In this document: in pieces, positions 11,530 through 21,661 of the stretch
Position numbering within the stretch: the stretch's first letter is position 1
How the letters are laid out: each line of letters starts with the position of its first letter
Assembly (NCBI GenBank): GCA_013368315.1
Contig: JAACJM010000269.1
Span: 1-64,000 of the forward strand
Length of the DNA stretch: 64,000 bases
Origin: Tetrapyrgos nigripes
Taxonomy: Eukaryota > Basidiomycota > Agaricomycetes > Agaricales > Campanellaceae
Reading direction: 5' to 3'
Program-made: the position numbers and the translations under genes
Notes under the pieces: model-generated
The model's database searches: none
What the model saw: only the letters and a program-made list of their open reading frames with translations
What the model was told of the DNA's origin: nothing

Positions 11530-12897
11530 TCATTTACGGGGATTTGTAATGGGGGATGTGGGTTTGGCAGGGAGAGAGGAAGGGACAGTAGAAAGAGAAG
11601 AAGTGGATTTTGTAGGTAGGTGGGGACAATTAGGGCTTCTGTGACCAGGTAACTCACAAGCATTGCAGATATGCAGGCGAGGACAGCTACCAGGCACACC
11701 AGTGCAAAGTCCCATGTTCCAGTTGTTGCAAGGAACCTTTGACTTGACTGGTGTAGCCCGGGTAGCCGTGCGGGAAAGGGTTGACTCTTCAACACAAGAG
11801 CCGGTGTCGCTGATGTGAGATTCTCTGAGGTCAGCGAATTGGCTGAAATCAGAGAAACGAAGAGTTTTGGTGTAAGCGACTCGGGCTCGAACTGCCTTGT
11901 CAAAATTGAGTACCCTCGAATAGAAAGGCTTTTTGACAGAGGCAAATTGACGATGAATATATTCACCATATGCTCTGACATCAGACTCGAGGTGAGGAAA
12001 GGTGCGGCTATATGCGATGATGACCTTGTACCACACCACTCCCCATTCATTAGAATCCGTGATAACCTTCGCAGGGGTTTGATTTCCGAACTTGATTTGA
12101 ATGTCATCCGTCAAGCTCTCCGTACGATCCTCGGTGTATGTATTGGAGTACATGGACGTGAAAACCACGTCAAGATTGACAGGTTTGCCAAGTAGAATTG
12201 CTTTGAGTTCGGATTCCGGTAGATCAGGACAGAGGGGAGATGACTGAAGGGAGCGTAGTGCCTTTTTCGGATCTTCAAGGTTCTTCGCGATCAGACACAG
12301 GGTTTGACAACAGTTAGGGGAAAGGGAATCCATAGCAATGGCAGTGAGGGGGTTGCCGCTTGACCATGGGTACTCAGCGTCATCGTCTGTTCCTGCCTTC
12401 TTACTCGGAGAAGGTTGATCAAATGGATCAGAATTGGAAGGCTGAGACTCATCTGCATCCCTTGCCCTCTTTACTCCTCTAATGTTGGCTCCATCCTCAA
12501 CTTTATCCACATTATCCAACATCTCCAGGAAAGCAGCTAGTCCATCCTTTTGTGCCTGCTCCGACATTCCCGGAAGTGCACGAAGCTTCTCCTGTATATC
12601 GGTAACGGCGTTAATCTTGGAAATGTGGCGTTTGTGGTATCGATCAACGATTGCATTGCAATCAGCCAGCGTGGCTCGAGGAACCGTGACTGTGCGGCGA
12701 ATAGTCCCACCAGGTGTCGCATTAGTGGAAGGAGGCACAGCTGGACTGGTAGTACTAGTGCTCGGAGGACCAGCACTGGTAGTGGTGGGACCATGGGAAA
12801 CACTGTCTCTGGTGTTGGTAGAGCTGGGAGAAGCACCAGGCGTAACACTGGCATTAGCGGGAGGAACATCCGAAGAAGAGGTAGCGTTCTGAGACAT
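11530..12897 (-). CDS. Gag-like protein of the tyrosine-recombinase retroelement
   Basis: The frame is open well upstream, but the likely start is the ATG at 12897 (MSQNATSSSD), giving 455 residues. The N terminus is Ser/Thr/Pro-rich. The middle has an acidic and basic linker followed by a mostly helical region. The C terminus has a CCCH-type finger (C-x7-C-x6-C-x3-H) next to a CCHC knuckle, CNACELPGHRSPNC. This arrangement suits a nucleic-acid-binding coat protein. The frame is intact although the recombinase next to it has a stop. Confidence 0.75.
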   Translation of the reverse strand: MSQNATSSSDVPPANASVTPGASPSSTNTRDSVSHGPTTTSAGPPSTSTTSPAVPPSTNATPGGTIRRTVTVPRATLADCNAIVDRYHKRHISKINAVTDIQEKLRALPGMSEQAQKDGLAAFLEMLDNVDKVEDGANIRGVKRARDADESQPSNSDPFDQPSPSKKAGTDDDAEYPWSSGNPLTAIAMDSLSPNCCQTLCLIAKNLEDPKKALRSLQSSPLCPDLPESELKAILLGKPVNLDVVFTSMYSNTYTEDRTESLTDDIQIKFGNQTPAKVITDSNEWGVVWYKVIIAYSRTFPHLESDVRAYGEYIHRQFASVKKPFYSRVLNFDKAVRARVAYTKTLRFSDFSQFADLRESHISDTGSCVEESTLSRTATRATPVKSKVPCNNWNMGLCTGVPGSCPRLHICNACELPGHRSPNCPHLPTKSTSSLSTVPSSLPAKPTSPITNPRK

Positions 12898-12922
12898 GTG
12901 AATGGAGTGATGTAGATGAATA

Positions 12923-13303
12923 TGAACGAAGGAATTCTCGAGGGAATGGGAAGTGAGTGAAAGAATAAAAACTGAGGAGAAAGAAGGAAATAACTGAGCT
13001 ATAAGTATTGTAATAAATATCAAATACTTCGAGACATGTATGAATGGATGTGTGGGAGGAAGGAGACCAATGGTTTCACTAGTGTTTGACTAGATCGCAA
13101 ACCATTGATACGAAAGGTTTGATCTCGACGGCGAAACCGTGTTGATGTGCAAACCAAGAGAAGCTACGAGATGTAGACGAGATGGGATTAATAGGATGCG
13201 AAGGAACTACCTGAGTAGGAGATGGGAAAGGTGGAGATGAGAAATGCGAGACTCTGAGAAGTACTCACAATTAGACTATATTAAATAAATAATTTAACCA
13301 CGA
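12923..13303 (-). repeat. Split direct repeat A1
   Basis: The 5' terminal repeat of the recombinase element on the minus strand, and the partner of 9515-9895. It ends 25 bases before the Gag start. Confidence 0.85.
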
Positions 13304-13787
13304 AGAAACGGCATAGCGGTATGGCCGGACTTTGCCGACTGAATAGGAGACCTATTCAGCATAGCCACACGCTGGAACGTCAGGTTATAAGAACAAGGGC
13401 CTCGTAACGGGGCTTAACGCGTGGCGAACGTGCCACACAATCCCCCCCAATATCTATTATCAACCTACCTGAGTGAACCTAAGTCAGCCTCAGAGTCACA
13501 GTGAATAGAAACCTTGAATCTGTCGAGAAGAGTCGGAAAGGAAGGAAGATCGAGTCACTTTAGTCTAGTTTTAAGAGATCGAGAGCTTAGGGACCAGTTT
13601 TTTGCTTACAAAGATTACTTATTGCATAATCTTCCCGCACTCTGTTTCTTGCAGATGCGGGCTGTTTTCGGTGCTTCTGAGGACTGCAGGATCCTTGAAG
13701 TGCTTATATTACAATGTATGTTGACTTAGAACTACAAAATACCATGGGATAAAGCAGCAGCACTGTGGTGACAAGATGAGCAGAACC
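13304..13787. other. Intergenic with a hairpin
   Basis: Positions 13339-13359 form a 9-bp perfect stem (CTGAATAGG / CCTATTCAG) with a 3-base loop just outside repeat A1. No gene is seen in the stretch. Confidence 0.5.
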
Positions 13788-14185
13788 AAGGGGGCCGGGA
13801 AATTTAGCCGAGTGATATAGGGTTGGTTGGTTGGTTCGGTCCCAGGACCCTTAAAATTTTTTTCTTGTGGAGAAAATTTAGGTGGTTCAGGCCCAAAATT
13901 TGACCTAAGTCAACCATTTTCTAGCGATTCTGATGGAAAATATCCCTCAGAGACTCAGACAATTGCAGAAACATGACTTTCCCTCATTGGAACACATAGT
14001 TCTGGCAATTTCTTGAGCGTCTCAGTAAGCTGCTGGAGTTCGGCAAAGTTATATTCCACTGGAGATGTGTCCAAATCGGGTATATGCTACCATATATGGA
14101 AGGAGGTGGTTGGTTGGTTCAATGGCTGAAGGGCTTAAAAAATTTTCCAACCCTATATCCTTAAAATTTTTTCCCTGGCCCCCTT
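13788..14185. mobile_element. MITE with 10-bp target duplication
   Basis: The ends are inverted: AAGGGGGCC on the left and GGCCCCCTT on the right, followed inward on both sides by an ATATAGGGTTGG motif. The flanks carry GAGCAGAACC as a direct repeat (13778-13787 and 14186-14195). A 9-11 bp duplication is typical of Mutator-type transposons. There is no coding capacity. A fragment of the same family is at about 61267-61323. Confidence 0.75.
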
Positions 14186-14932
14186 GAGCAGAACCAAGTG
14201 GAAACAGCAAGCGGCTTCATCATCTTCCTGAAATGGGTTGTGAGAACATTACGCAATAAGTCTTTTCTATTCAAAAAAATTGGTCCCTAAAAGTACCCGC
14301 TTTGACGACAGACTGCTATCGCATCATTTCAATGATTGCTGATACTGTCTGTTTATAAGAGACTAGAGTCACTTGCAAGTTACTGACCGGTCTGAGTGTT
14401 TTTTTTTTTTTTGACATCAGATTTATTGTGCTACAGGGACTACCCTACAGTGCACATATACCCATTGTTCTCCCGATCCCGTTGGGTTCCAACTGGCCCT
14501 GCAGACGAATTAAGTCCCCCTGCAGTCCAACCTCTCCAGTTCATTTAGTCAGCCACCCACCATGAAGGGGTTTGGGGCATCTACGCTCCATCGTGTTACA
14601 AATGGGGTTGGGGGTTTCGATCAGGTCTAGATCCCCAAAAGGACCCAGACAAAAAGGGGGGCAAGCTGTTGGGAAGAGGGTTAGTATGTACAATCTTCTC
14701 TGTTAGGCTTGCTAGGCTTGTCTGTGGGGGTTGTCATCCTTCAATATCACCATCAATGGGCAAAACATCACCAGTTTGACTTGAGGTGCTTGGTGCTGCC
14801 AATGAAGCGCAGCAGTAGTTTCAAGTTGTTTGGACTCTTGAATAGGACCTTCATAGAGTCACCATCTCGTCCTAGTTCCCTTTTGAGTTGATGTCTTTCC
14901 CTACGGTAGGACGGGCAGTCCTGAAGGAAGTG

Positions 14933-17900
14933 TCAGACAGTTTCCTTGGCAAGATACCCTGAGGCTTCGCAGTTTGGGCAGTTCGGGGTGTTGGATCGGT
15001 TTATATGCTGAAGGTGGAAGTTGAGGGGGATGTGTCCAGTGTGCAGTTGAACAAGGACACTGGTTTGTCTTCGAGAAAGTTTGTCAGTGAGGTGAACAAA
15101 GTTCAAATGTACTCCCCTGGGTTCGTATATGGAGAAACGTTGCAGACGTCTGGATTTTGCGAAGTTGTTTTCCCATCGTTTGATGAGCGAGGTGTGGAAG
15201 TGTTGCTTGAGGGCAGAGACACTGGCTGGTAGCGTTTTTCCCCTGAGGAACTGAGGGAGAGGGCTGGATCCTCCAGTGTTTCCACAGGCGGCTCGTTTTG
15301 CCTCCTCATCTGCACACTCATTCCTGTCCAAACCCATGTGACCAGGGACCCAGGTGAGGAGTAGACGTGGGGATGTGTCTGTCAGGATCTCATCAGTAAG
15401 TCGATGTATTTCATCAATGATGTACTGCCTGGGTCTGTGTTTGAAGTTGAAGGTCACTTCGATAAAAGACTTGCCGTCAAGGCCGATCATGTTGGTGTTG
15501 TCTTGGTTGGTATGCAGGCAGTTCTGGAGGAGAGCCAGCCTGAGTACGACACCTATGCCTTCTGCCTCATATGTGGTGTGTAGCTTGAGTGCGCCGAGTT
15601 GGTATCGCAGTACTTGGTTATTTGCTGGGTTCTGTTTATCCAGTAGAACCACTGCTGCTCCTGCCTGGCCGTCAATTCTGGAACCATCTGAATAGATGTT
15701 GATACGTCGCCTGTTGTTTTCCTCCCTCCTGTATGCCTGGTCTTTGTCCAGTGGGATGTCACAACTGAATAGGACATCATAGTCTGGTGGGTGAGCTAGT
15801 GGTGTAATGGTCTCCACATCTGAGGGTGCAGGCAGATCAAAGAGTCTGGACAGGGTCCAGAGAGGAGGTGAGTGTGTAGTTGTGTTACGGTGCCGGTAAG
15901 CATTAGACGCCATCTTTCTGACGGGATGATTATCAGGTAGAGAAAAGATTCTGATGAGAGAACGGTAACATATCTTTTCTAGCAGGTATCTCATGGGGAG
16001 CAGGTTTGCATGTGTTTCGAGTAAGTCTGTCAGTGCTGACCTCATTGCCCCAGTGATGGAGAGCAGCGCCTGACGGTGTAGTGCACTGACTGAGCCAACT
16101 CTCTTTTGACCACCCTCTGGGCAATGAGGTGGTGTATACCAAACATTGAGGCCATAGGTCATTTTCGGGATTACCACGGAGATGTAAAGGCAGCAGATCA
16201 TCTTCAAGGAGACGCCTTGTGATGGCCGGGTGATTTGCCAAAGGGCAGAGACAATGGAGGTGGCCTTACCCAGGGCAGAGGCTTGTTGGACCTTCCACTT
16301 GAGTCGAGAATCTAGCATGACCCCTAGAACACAAACTGATTCAGTTTCTTTGACAGTAGTGTCTCTAAGACTTAATGGAGGGGCTTTAGGAGTGGGCCCA
16401 TTCCTTGGATGGGGGAAGTGGGCGACAATGAGCTTGTCCAGCGCAAAAGTTGCAGTTATGTGCCAGTGCCCATGCAAAGCCACCATTCATGTCCATGAAC
16501 ATCTTGAGTGCCTGCACGTTTTCCTCCAGAGTACCAACGTCAACCACAATGTTCTTGTCATCTACGAAACCCATGGAGATACCGCAGTCTCGAAGTGCAA
16601 CTGTAAGATCAAAGAAGTCAGTATCATGGAAAGGGGGTCCCCCTGGTCAATTCCATTAGTAATGTTAAAGAGGTCCGATGTGTAGTCTCCAAATTTGAGT
16701 CTGGTACGACGGCTTTCAAGGATGACACCGATGAGCTTGACAATGCGCTCTGGAATCTGCCGCTTCTGTAGGTTGAAGAGTAGGCATTGGATTCCAGCAT
16801 TTGGGAAGGCGCCCTCGATGTCGAGGGAGAGCATAGACGCATCTCGTTTGTTTCTCCAGGTGTTCTTGATGTGGTTAACAACTAGGTGGACCGCATCAGT
16901 GGTCATCCTGCTTGGTCTACCTCCAAATTAATTTTCAGGCAGAAGGGAATGTGACTCAGCTAGGTAGGAGATGTCTTCAATAATGATGGCAGTGTGCGCC
17001 TTCTTGAACCCGTTTAGCAGGCTGATTGGACAGTGTGACTTTGGTTGTCCATAGTCCTTCCGTCCCGGTTTCTGTAGCACCACCATGTTTGAGAGGTTGA
17101 AGGTAGCTGGGAAAGCAATGAGACGTTGGGATGCATCATAGATCTGTAAGGCAAAGGGTGTGATGAGTGCCACATGTTTCTTTAGGATGACATTTGGGAT
17201 GCCATCTGGGCCTGGTGCCTTATAAGGTGCCATCACTTCGAACGTTCTGATCACACGTTCCAGGATGACTGGTGGTGGTTCCAGCAGAGGGTTTGGACAT
17301 GGGTTTCTGTCTAGTCAGGGGTCATGAGGCGGCGCAGGTGTGAAGAAGGTTTCAGCGAAAAACTTAGCTTTCTGTTCATCGGTCTCGGCCTTCATGATGT
17401 TTCCACTTCTGTCCCTCATCTCCAGAGTTGGTACCTGTGTGGCTTTGTCAGAGTCCAAGCTTGGTGTACTTGCATACTTAGCAGCTGCAAAGATAGAGTC
17501 CTGGTTGACACTTTCCAAGAAGTCCTTCCAATGCTCCTCCTTCGTTTGAAAAATCTGTGCCCTGTACTTTGCCTTGTGGTCCTTCAGCTCAGTATGTATT
17601 TGGTGCCCAGGTAGTGCTCTAAACTTGTAGGCTTCATTGTTGAGATGACTGAGATGCTTCTTCATCCCTGAGAGCTTCCAGGTCCACCAGCAACGAGATA
17701 GGGGGCAAGGGCTGCTTTTCGGGACAACTGCCTCAATGGTTTGCTGGACCGCCTCAATGAGGTTCAAGGCAGCCCGCTCCATCTCATCGACAGTATCCAT
17801 TTGGTGGGGTTGGGGAATCTTGTCCAGCTCCCCAGCTAGATGCTTACTGAATTTCTTGTCGTCTGTGAGTCTGAAGTTGAACCTCAGTGTTGGGTTTCGG

Positions 17901-18685
17901 TGGACAGTAGGAAGGAGGAGGGTGGTGATGATGGGAATGTGGTCAGCTCCATTGGGTTGCAGTTCTGGAGCGACATCACAGGAGAGAACTAGGTCTTCAG
18001 AGTGGCTCGTGAGGAAGACATTGTCCGGGCAGGTCCAGTTGTTCTGGTTTGACTTGAAAGTAGGGGTATCCAGAGGGAGGATCATGATGAGGCCGAATCT
18101 GTGAAGTAAACAAATCAGTATCAGGGAATCCTGGATCGCAGAAGAGGTGAACAAATGGGTGAGGTTGGGGTCATCCCAAGCTGGGTGGTGACGGTTATAG
18201 TCACCACACCACAACATGTGGTCATTATCTCCTCAAAGAAGGGAGGGTGTGTTACAGTCAATATAGGAGTGTAGAATAGCAAGGTTATTGGAGTGTAAGC
18301 AATCATTATAGACATTGATGACGTGAAGGCGTCCGCTGTCTGTTTTTATGGTAATGCCCACAATATCATTAGTGTCTGGTATTTCCAGGGCTTGCCAGGA
18401 TCCAGTTGGGATTCGTTTTTTGACAAGGATAATAGAGCGGAGGAGTACTTCCCTTCCCAGCACAGGCCTAGAGTACGGATACACCATCGTCCAGCAGTAG
18501 TTTTGGCGAGCGTTGCCATACGCATCCCTCCAGGGTTCTTGTATGCAGATGATATCATAATTATCGGAGTAGCTGCTGTCCTTGTCTTCGTTGATGAGGT
18601 CAAAGGCAGCAGTCTTGGATTTATGTGTGTTCATTTGTAGGATCTTGATATCTTGCATTGAGGGGGGGTTGGCTTGCTCAACCAT
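14933..18685 (-). pseudogene. LINE ORF2: endonuclease, reverse transcriptase, RNase H
   Basis: The polyprotein is split by stops and frameshifts into pieces. The endonuclease piece (18685-17315) has QMNTHKS, CIQEPW, GDYNRHHPAWD and ADHIPI. The reverse transcriptase pieces (17254-16386) have YKAPGPDGIPN, GIDQGDPLSM and the catalytic FVDD. The RNase H piece (16486-14933) has YSDGS, a Glu in TYEAEG, and TWVPGHMGLDRNECADE. A cysteine-rich end (CPNCEA) follows. The enzyme family nicks target DNA and copies element RNA onto it. This copy cannot make a full protein. Confidence 0.85.
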
Positions 18686-18893
18686 CTGAAGTTTGAGAAA
18701 GGTTAGCCAGGGGTGTCAGAACAGAAGTAGAGGTGGGGGTCTCAGTCTGGGTGTTGTTTGGGCTACTAATCCACCACTGGGTAGGGCCAATTGGGGTTCA
18801 GTTCGGGTTTGATTGCCAGCCTGAGTCTCCAAGGGTGGTTTGGCGCCGCTGCAGGTTATGGGGACGTTCTCGTATTCGTGGCAGTGGAGCGGC

Positions 18894-20332
18894 TCAAGGT
18901 GCATTTGTGGGTTCCGTCGCCCAGGTCCAGTCCTCGTCGGTGGGGAAGAAGGGAAGGGCATTGGTGAACTGGTGCTTGTTTCTGTTGCTGCAGCATTGTT
19001 GGAACGTTGGGCAGGATCTGTCTCTACTGGAGTGGTCATCTGTCTTGCAATTGACACAGTAGGTATGCTCACTGTTCATGCACTGCCTGGTGTCATGACC
19101 TTCCCCACAATTTCCACATATTGGGATGTCTCCACCTTCTTGTCCATGCTGAGGGCAGTTCTGCGAAATGTGACCAAATTCATTGCAGTGGAAGCATCTT
19201 GGGTCTTCTAGGATCTTGCGCTCCATTGGGCAGCGTGCACCTTCAGCTAGGAGACCATTGATCACCAGTCGGTTGGCAGTTTCAGGTGTGGTGATGTATA
19301 GGTAGAGGTGAGCAACATGTTGTCCCAAGTATTTCTTACCATCCTTTGTGCCATTGCACCATCTCGTCTTGACAATGGATCCTTCTGGGATGTGGTTCAT
19401 CTCCTCCAGTTCCCTCAGCATGTCGACATTGTGTAGAATGAACAAGGTGGGGACACGTTTCGAGATGACTACGTGGTCCTTGGGTAGGACTCGTAGTGCG
19501 CTGCTGGATAGTCAGTAGAGCTGGTCTGCATTGGCCCTCACCCAGTTGGCTGCTTCAGGGTTAGCAAGTTCAACCAGAACGGTGTTACCTTGTTGCTTTC
19601 ACAGGGCCCATATAGAGCAGTCGACCAGCGCACCCATAGGGTCCAGGATCATTGTCAGGTGGTCAATGGTTCCTCTGTCACTCAAACCGGCAATTTCCCT
19701 TCCCATTCACTCGCCTCGTATGCAATCAGCACTTGGCAGTGTTGTATTGCTACCTGGGCCTTAGCTCTTTCAGCTTGGAGGGCGGGCATGAAGGACACTC
19801 AGGTTTGTGACTGGAGAGGGGAAGCGGGGGGGGAGGTCGAGGCGACATCAGCATAGGTTTGGGGGAGCACTGTCTTGATTGTCTTCTCTACCTTGTTATC
19901 CACAGTGTCAGCCAGTCCATCTAGGGCCCCAGTGATAATGCTGATGGAGTCCTTTATATCTGTGAAAATATCAAGTTGTTCAAAAGAAGACCGGGCAGAG
20001 GACGTTACCGCATCTGTGATGGCCTGTACCATCTCTTTCTTGTCCAAATATTCCAACAAGGTTAGGCAACTCTTTATTACTTTTACCAGTTCCTCGTGGT
20101 TTTTCCGCTCTATCTTTTGCGCTTCCCACATGGCGAAATAAACGTCATTTCTTGCAAGGTTGTCAGGTAGCTGGTACTTGCAGGCGATGTATCCTTGTGC
20201 TTCTCTTTCTGTGTTCGTAAGGCCCAGTTGCGCCGTGGTGTTTCTTGTTGTACGTTTTGTGCTGGTGGAGGGCGTGTTGGTGCCATCCGTCAGTGGTTCA
20301 GATGGGTGGCGTGATGAGATTTGGCTCGTCAT
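18894..20332 (-). pseudogene. LINE ORF1 with three zinc knuckles
   Basis: The N-terminal part (20332-19799) starts MTSQISSRHP and is helical. The C-terminal part (19445-18894) is in another frame and carries CFHCNEFGHISQNC, then ICGNCGEGHDTRQC, then a third C-x2-C-x4-H-x6-C knuckle. The sequence between them (19446-19798) is frame-disrupted. The protein would bind element RNA as a chaperone. Confidence 0.75.
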
Positions 20333-20689
20333 TTTTCTGACATGTCAATAGTGTACACCCCACGTTGAGGTGCCATTGGTGGGAGGTGAGTAGGTGTATA
20401 AGTGGATTAGGTGGGTGAGTTGGTGGGGAGATAGTGTATTATGTGCTATCTAATGCTCTGTGTCAGCAAGGCTGCAAAGCTTCCTTTGGGCTTTTAGGTC
20501 TGTGGGAAACTCCGAGGTGGTGACGGTAAGAGATCAAGACACGTTCGGTCCGAGTGTTGACCACATGTGGCGCAGGAGAAAACTGCACTTCAAGCCCATT
20601 TTGATCTTGTTGATTTTTACCCCCACAAGGCCCTCTCTCTCTATCCCCCTCCTGCAGCTGTAAGAAGCCAAACCTAAAGGCCTAAATGT

Positions 20690-20819
20690 TCGGCAGTGAT
20701 CAATACACTCCAGGTACCAACTTGTAGGGAACACTCTGCTTCCACTCAATCCACTAATTTCCAAACTCCCTCTTCATTAACTCATCTTCCTTCTTCATCC
20801 GTCCAAGCAGTATTCTTCT
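20690..20819 (-). pseudogene. ICMT relic (3' end of a B-type gene)
   Basis: The stretch is closely similar to the last 120 bases of copies B1 and B2 (the VPYKLVPGVY end). It stops abruptly at 20819, where the dispersed repeat shared with 5225-5370 begins. Confidence 0.75.
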
Positions 20820-20965
20820 CTGACTTGGGCCATTTTAGGGAGGGAGAGAAGATCTATTCACATTGTCATTTGTACAAGTGTTCTTAAACAAGGGATTGGG
20901 CACTTGGCACATAGTTGGTAGCACATGTACACCAATAGCGCGCACGCTTCGCATTACTAAATATA
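20820..20965 (+). repeat. Dispersed repeat shared with 5225-5370
   Basis: The two copies share TGACTTGGGCCAT, ATTCACATTGTCATTTG and CCAATAGCGCGCAC in the same order. No function is apparent. Confidence 0.6.
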
Positions 20966-20999
20966 AGTAGCCTTTGCCTGAGGTCAGAAGAAGGCAAGT

Positions 21000-21150
21000 A
21001 CTTATGATTCTAGAGCCATCGAGAGCTTCCCGAAATTCATCTTTGCAGCATGTCCCTGCATCTACTTTTTCCTCGAAGCGCTCTTTATCATCATCCCCAC
21101 CGCAATGACTGCCCATCCTTCAGCTTTAGTTGGGATCATTGTTCCCATCT
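21000..21150 (+). pseudogene. ICMT relic (A-type intron and exon 2 start)
   Basis: Similar to the splice acceptor and start of exon 2 of copies A1 and A2 (TGTCCCTGCATCTACTTT, then GCCCATCCTTCAGC). The match fades after about 100 bases. Confidence 0.6.
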
Positions 21151-21196
21151 CTCACTGCCAACTGTAGTACTGATTAGAGAGGTTGAGCACAGCCAT

Positions 21197-21607
21197 GAGA
21201 AGCCATATATGGCTGTTTTGTCGTGTGCACCTGGTAACTGGTTGGCTGCCATGGGTTGCAATTTGGTTTCTTCATCACATCTACAGTACACACCTCAGTA
21301 TACTAGGTTAATGCAAATGAAATAGACTGCTTACGCCAAGTTAGAATACTTGGAAGCAAGCCATCCCTCTAATTTCGAGCAACAGCGGCATGTCATCAGA
21401 TGATGTCATCATTAGCCGCTCAGCTGAAAATGGGTGTTTAAGGACCCGGCAGCACTCTACTTGCAGAATGGCTTCAGTAAGAGTCTGAAAGGTTGATATG
21501 ATGATTTATGAGCTCTTCTTTCTCAGTAGATATGCAACCTTCCACAGTACAATTTTCATGGCAGCCAACCAGGTGCACACGACAAAACAGCCATATATGG
21601 CTTCTCT
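21197..21607. mobile_element. MITE-like element with about 50-bp inverted ends
   Basis: GAGAAGCCATATATGGCTG at the left is repeated inverted at the right end, and the inverted match continues to GGCTGCCAT. The left arm has a 7-base insertion. No coding capacity and no clear target duplication. Confidence 0.6.
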
Positions 21608-21661
21608 TTGGGGAGTGGGGAGAGAAGTGTTATTTACTCTAACGCTAATATAGACATGGTA

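Larger units (their letters stand above)
9216..13303 (-). mobile_element. Tyrosine-recombinase retroelement (Ngaro/DIRS-like), no RT
   Basis: Read on the minus strand the order is A1 (13303-12923), Gag, recombinase, B1 (10020-9898), A2 (9895-9515), 176 bases, B2 (9338-9216). The A repeats are 381 bp each and the B repeats 123 bp each. This is close to the A1-ORFs-B1-A2-B2 split direct repeats known for Ngaro and PAT elements, which integrate by a tyrosine recombinase and make no target duplication. Only 293 bases separate the two genes, so the reverse transcriptase/RNase H region expected there is absent; a short imperfect tandem repeat (about 11389-11525) lies in the gap. Confidence 0.72.
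14399..20545 (-). mobile_element. LINE-type retrotransposon with RNase H, inactive
   Basis: Read on the minus strand it has an ORF1 with three zinc knuckles, then an ORF2 with APE endonuclease, reverse transcriptase and RNase H, ending in a poly(A) tract (T14 at 14399-14412). Possible target duplications are CGGTCTGAGTGTT (14388-14400) and CGGTCCGAGTGTT (20546-20558). The layout resembles Tad/I-like fungal LINEs. Both ORFs are broken. Confidence 0.85.

Noticed and set aside
9216..13303. Crypton-type DNA transposon
   Set aside because: Cryptons carry a recombinase without a zinc-knuckle Gag and without split direct repeats; both are present here.
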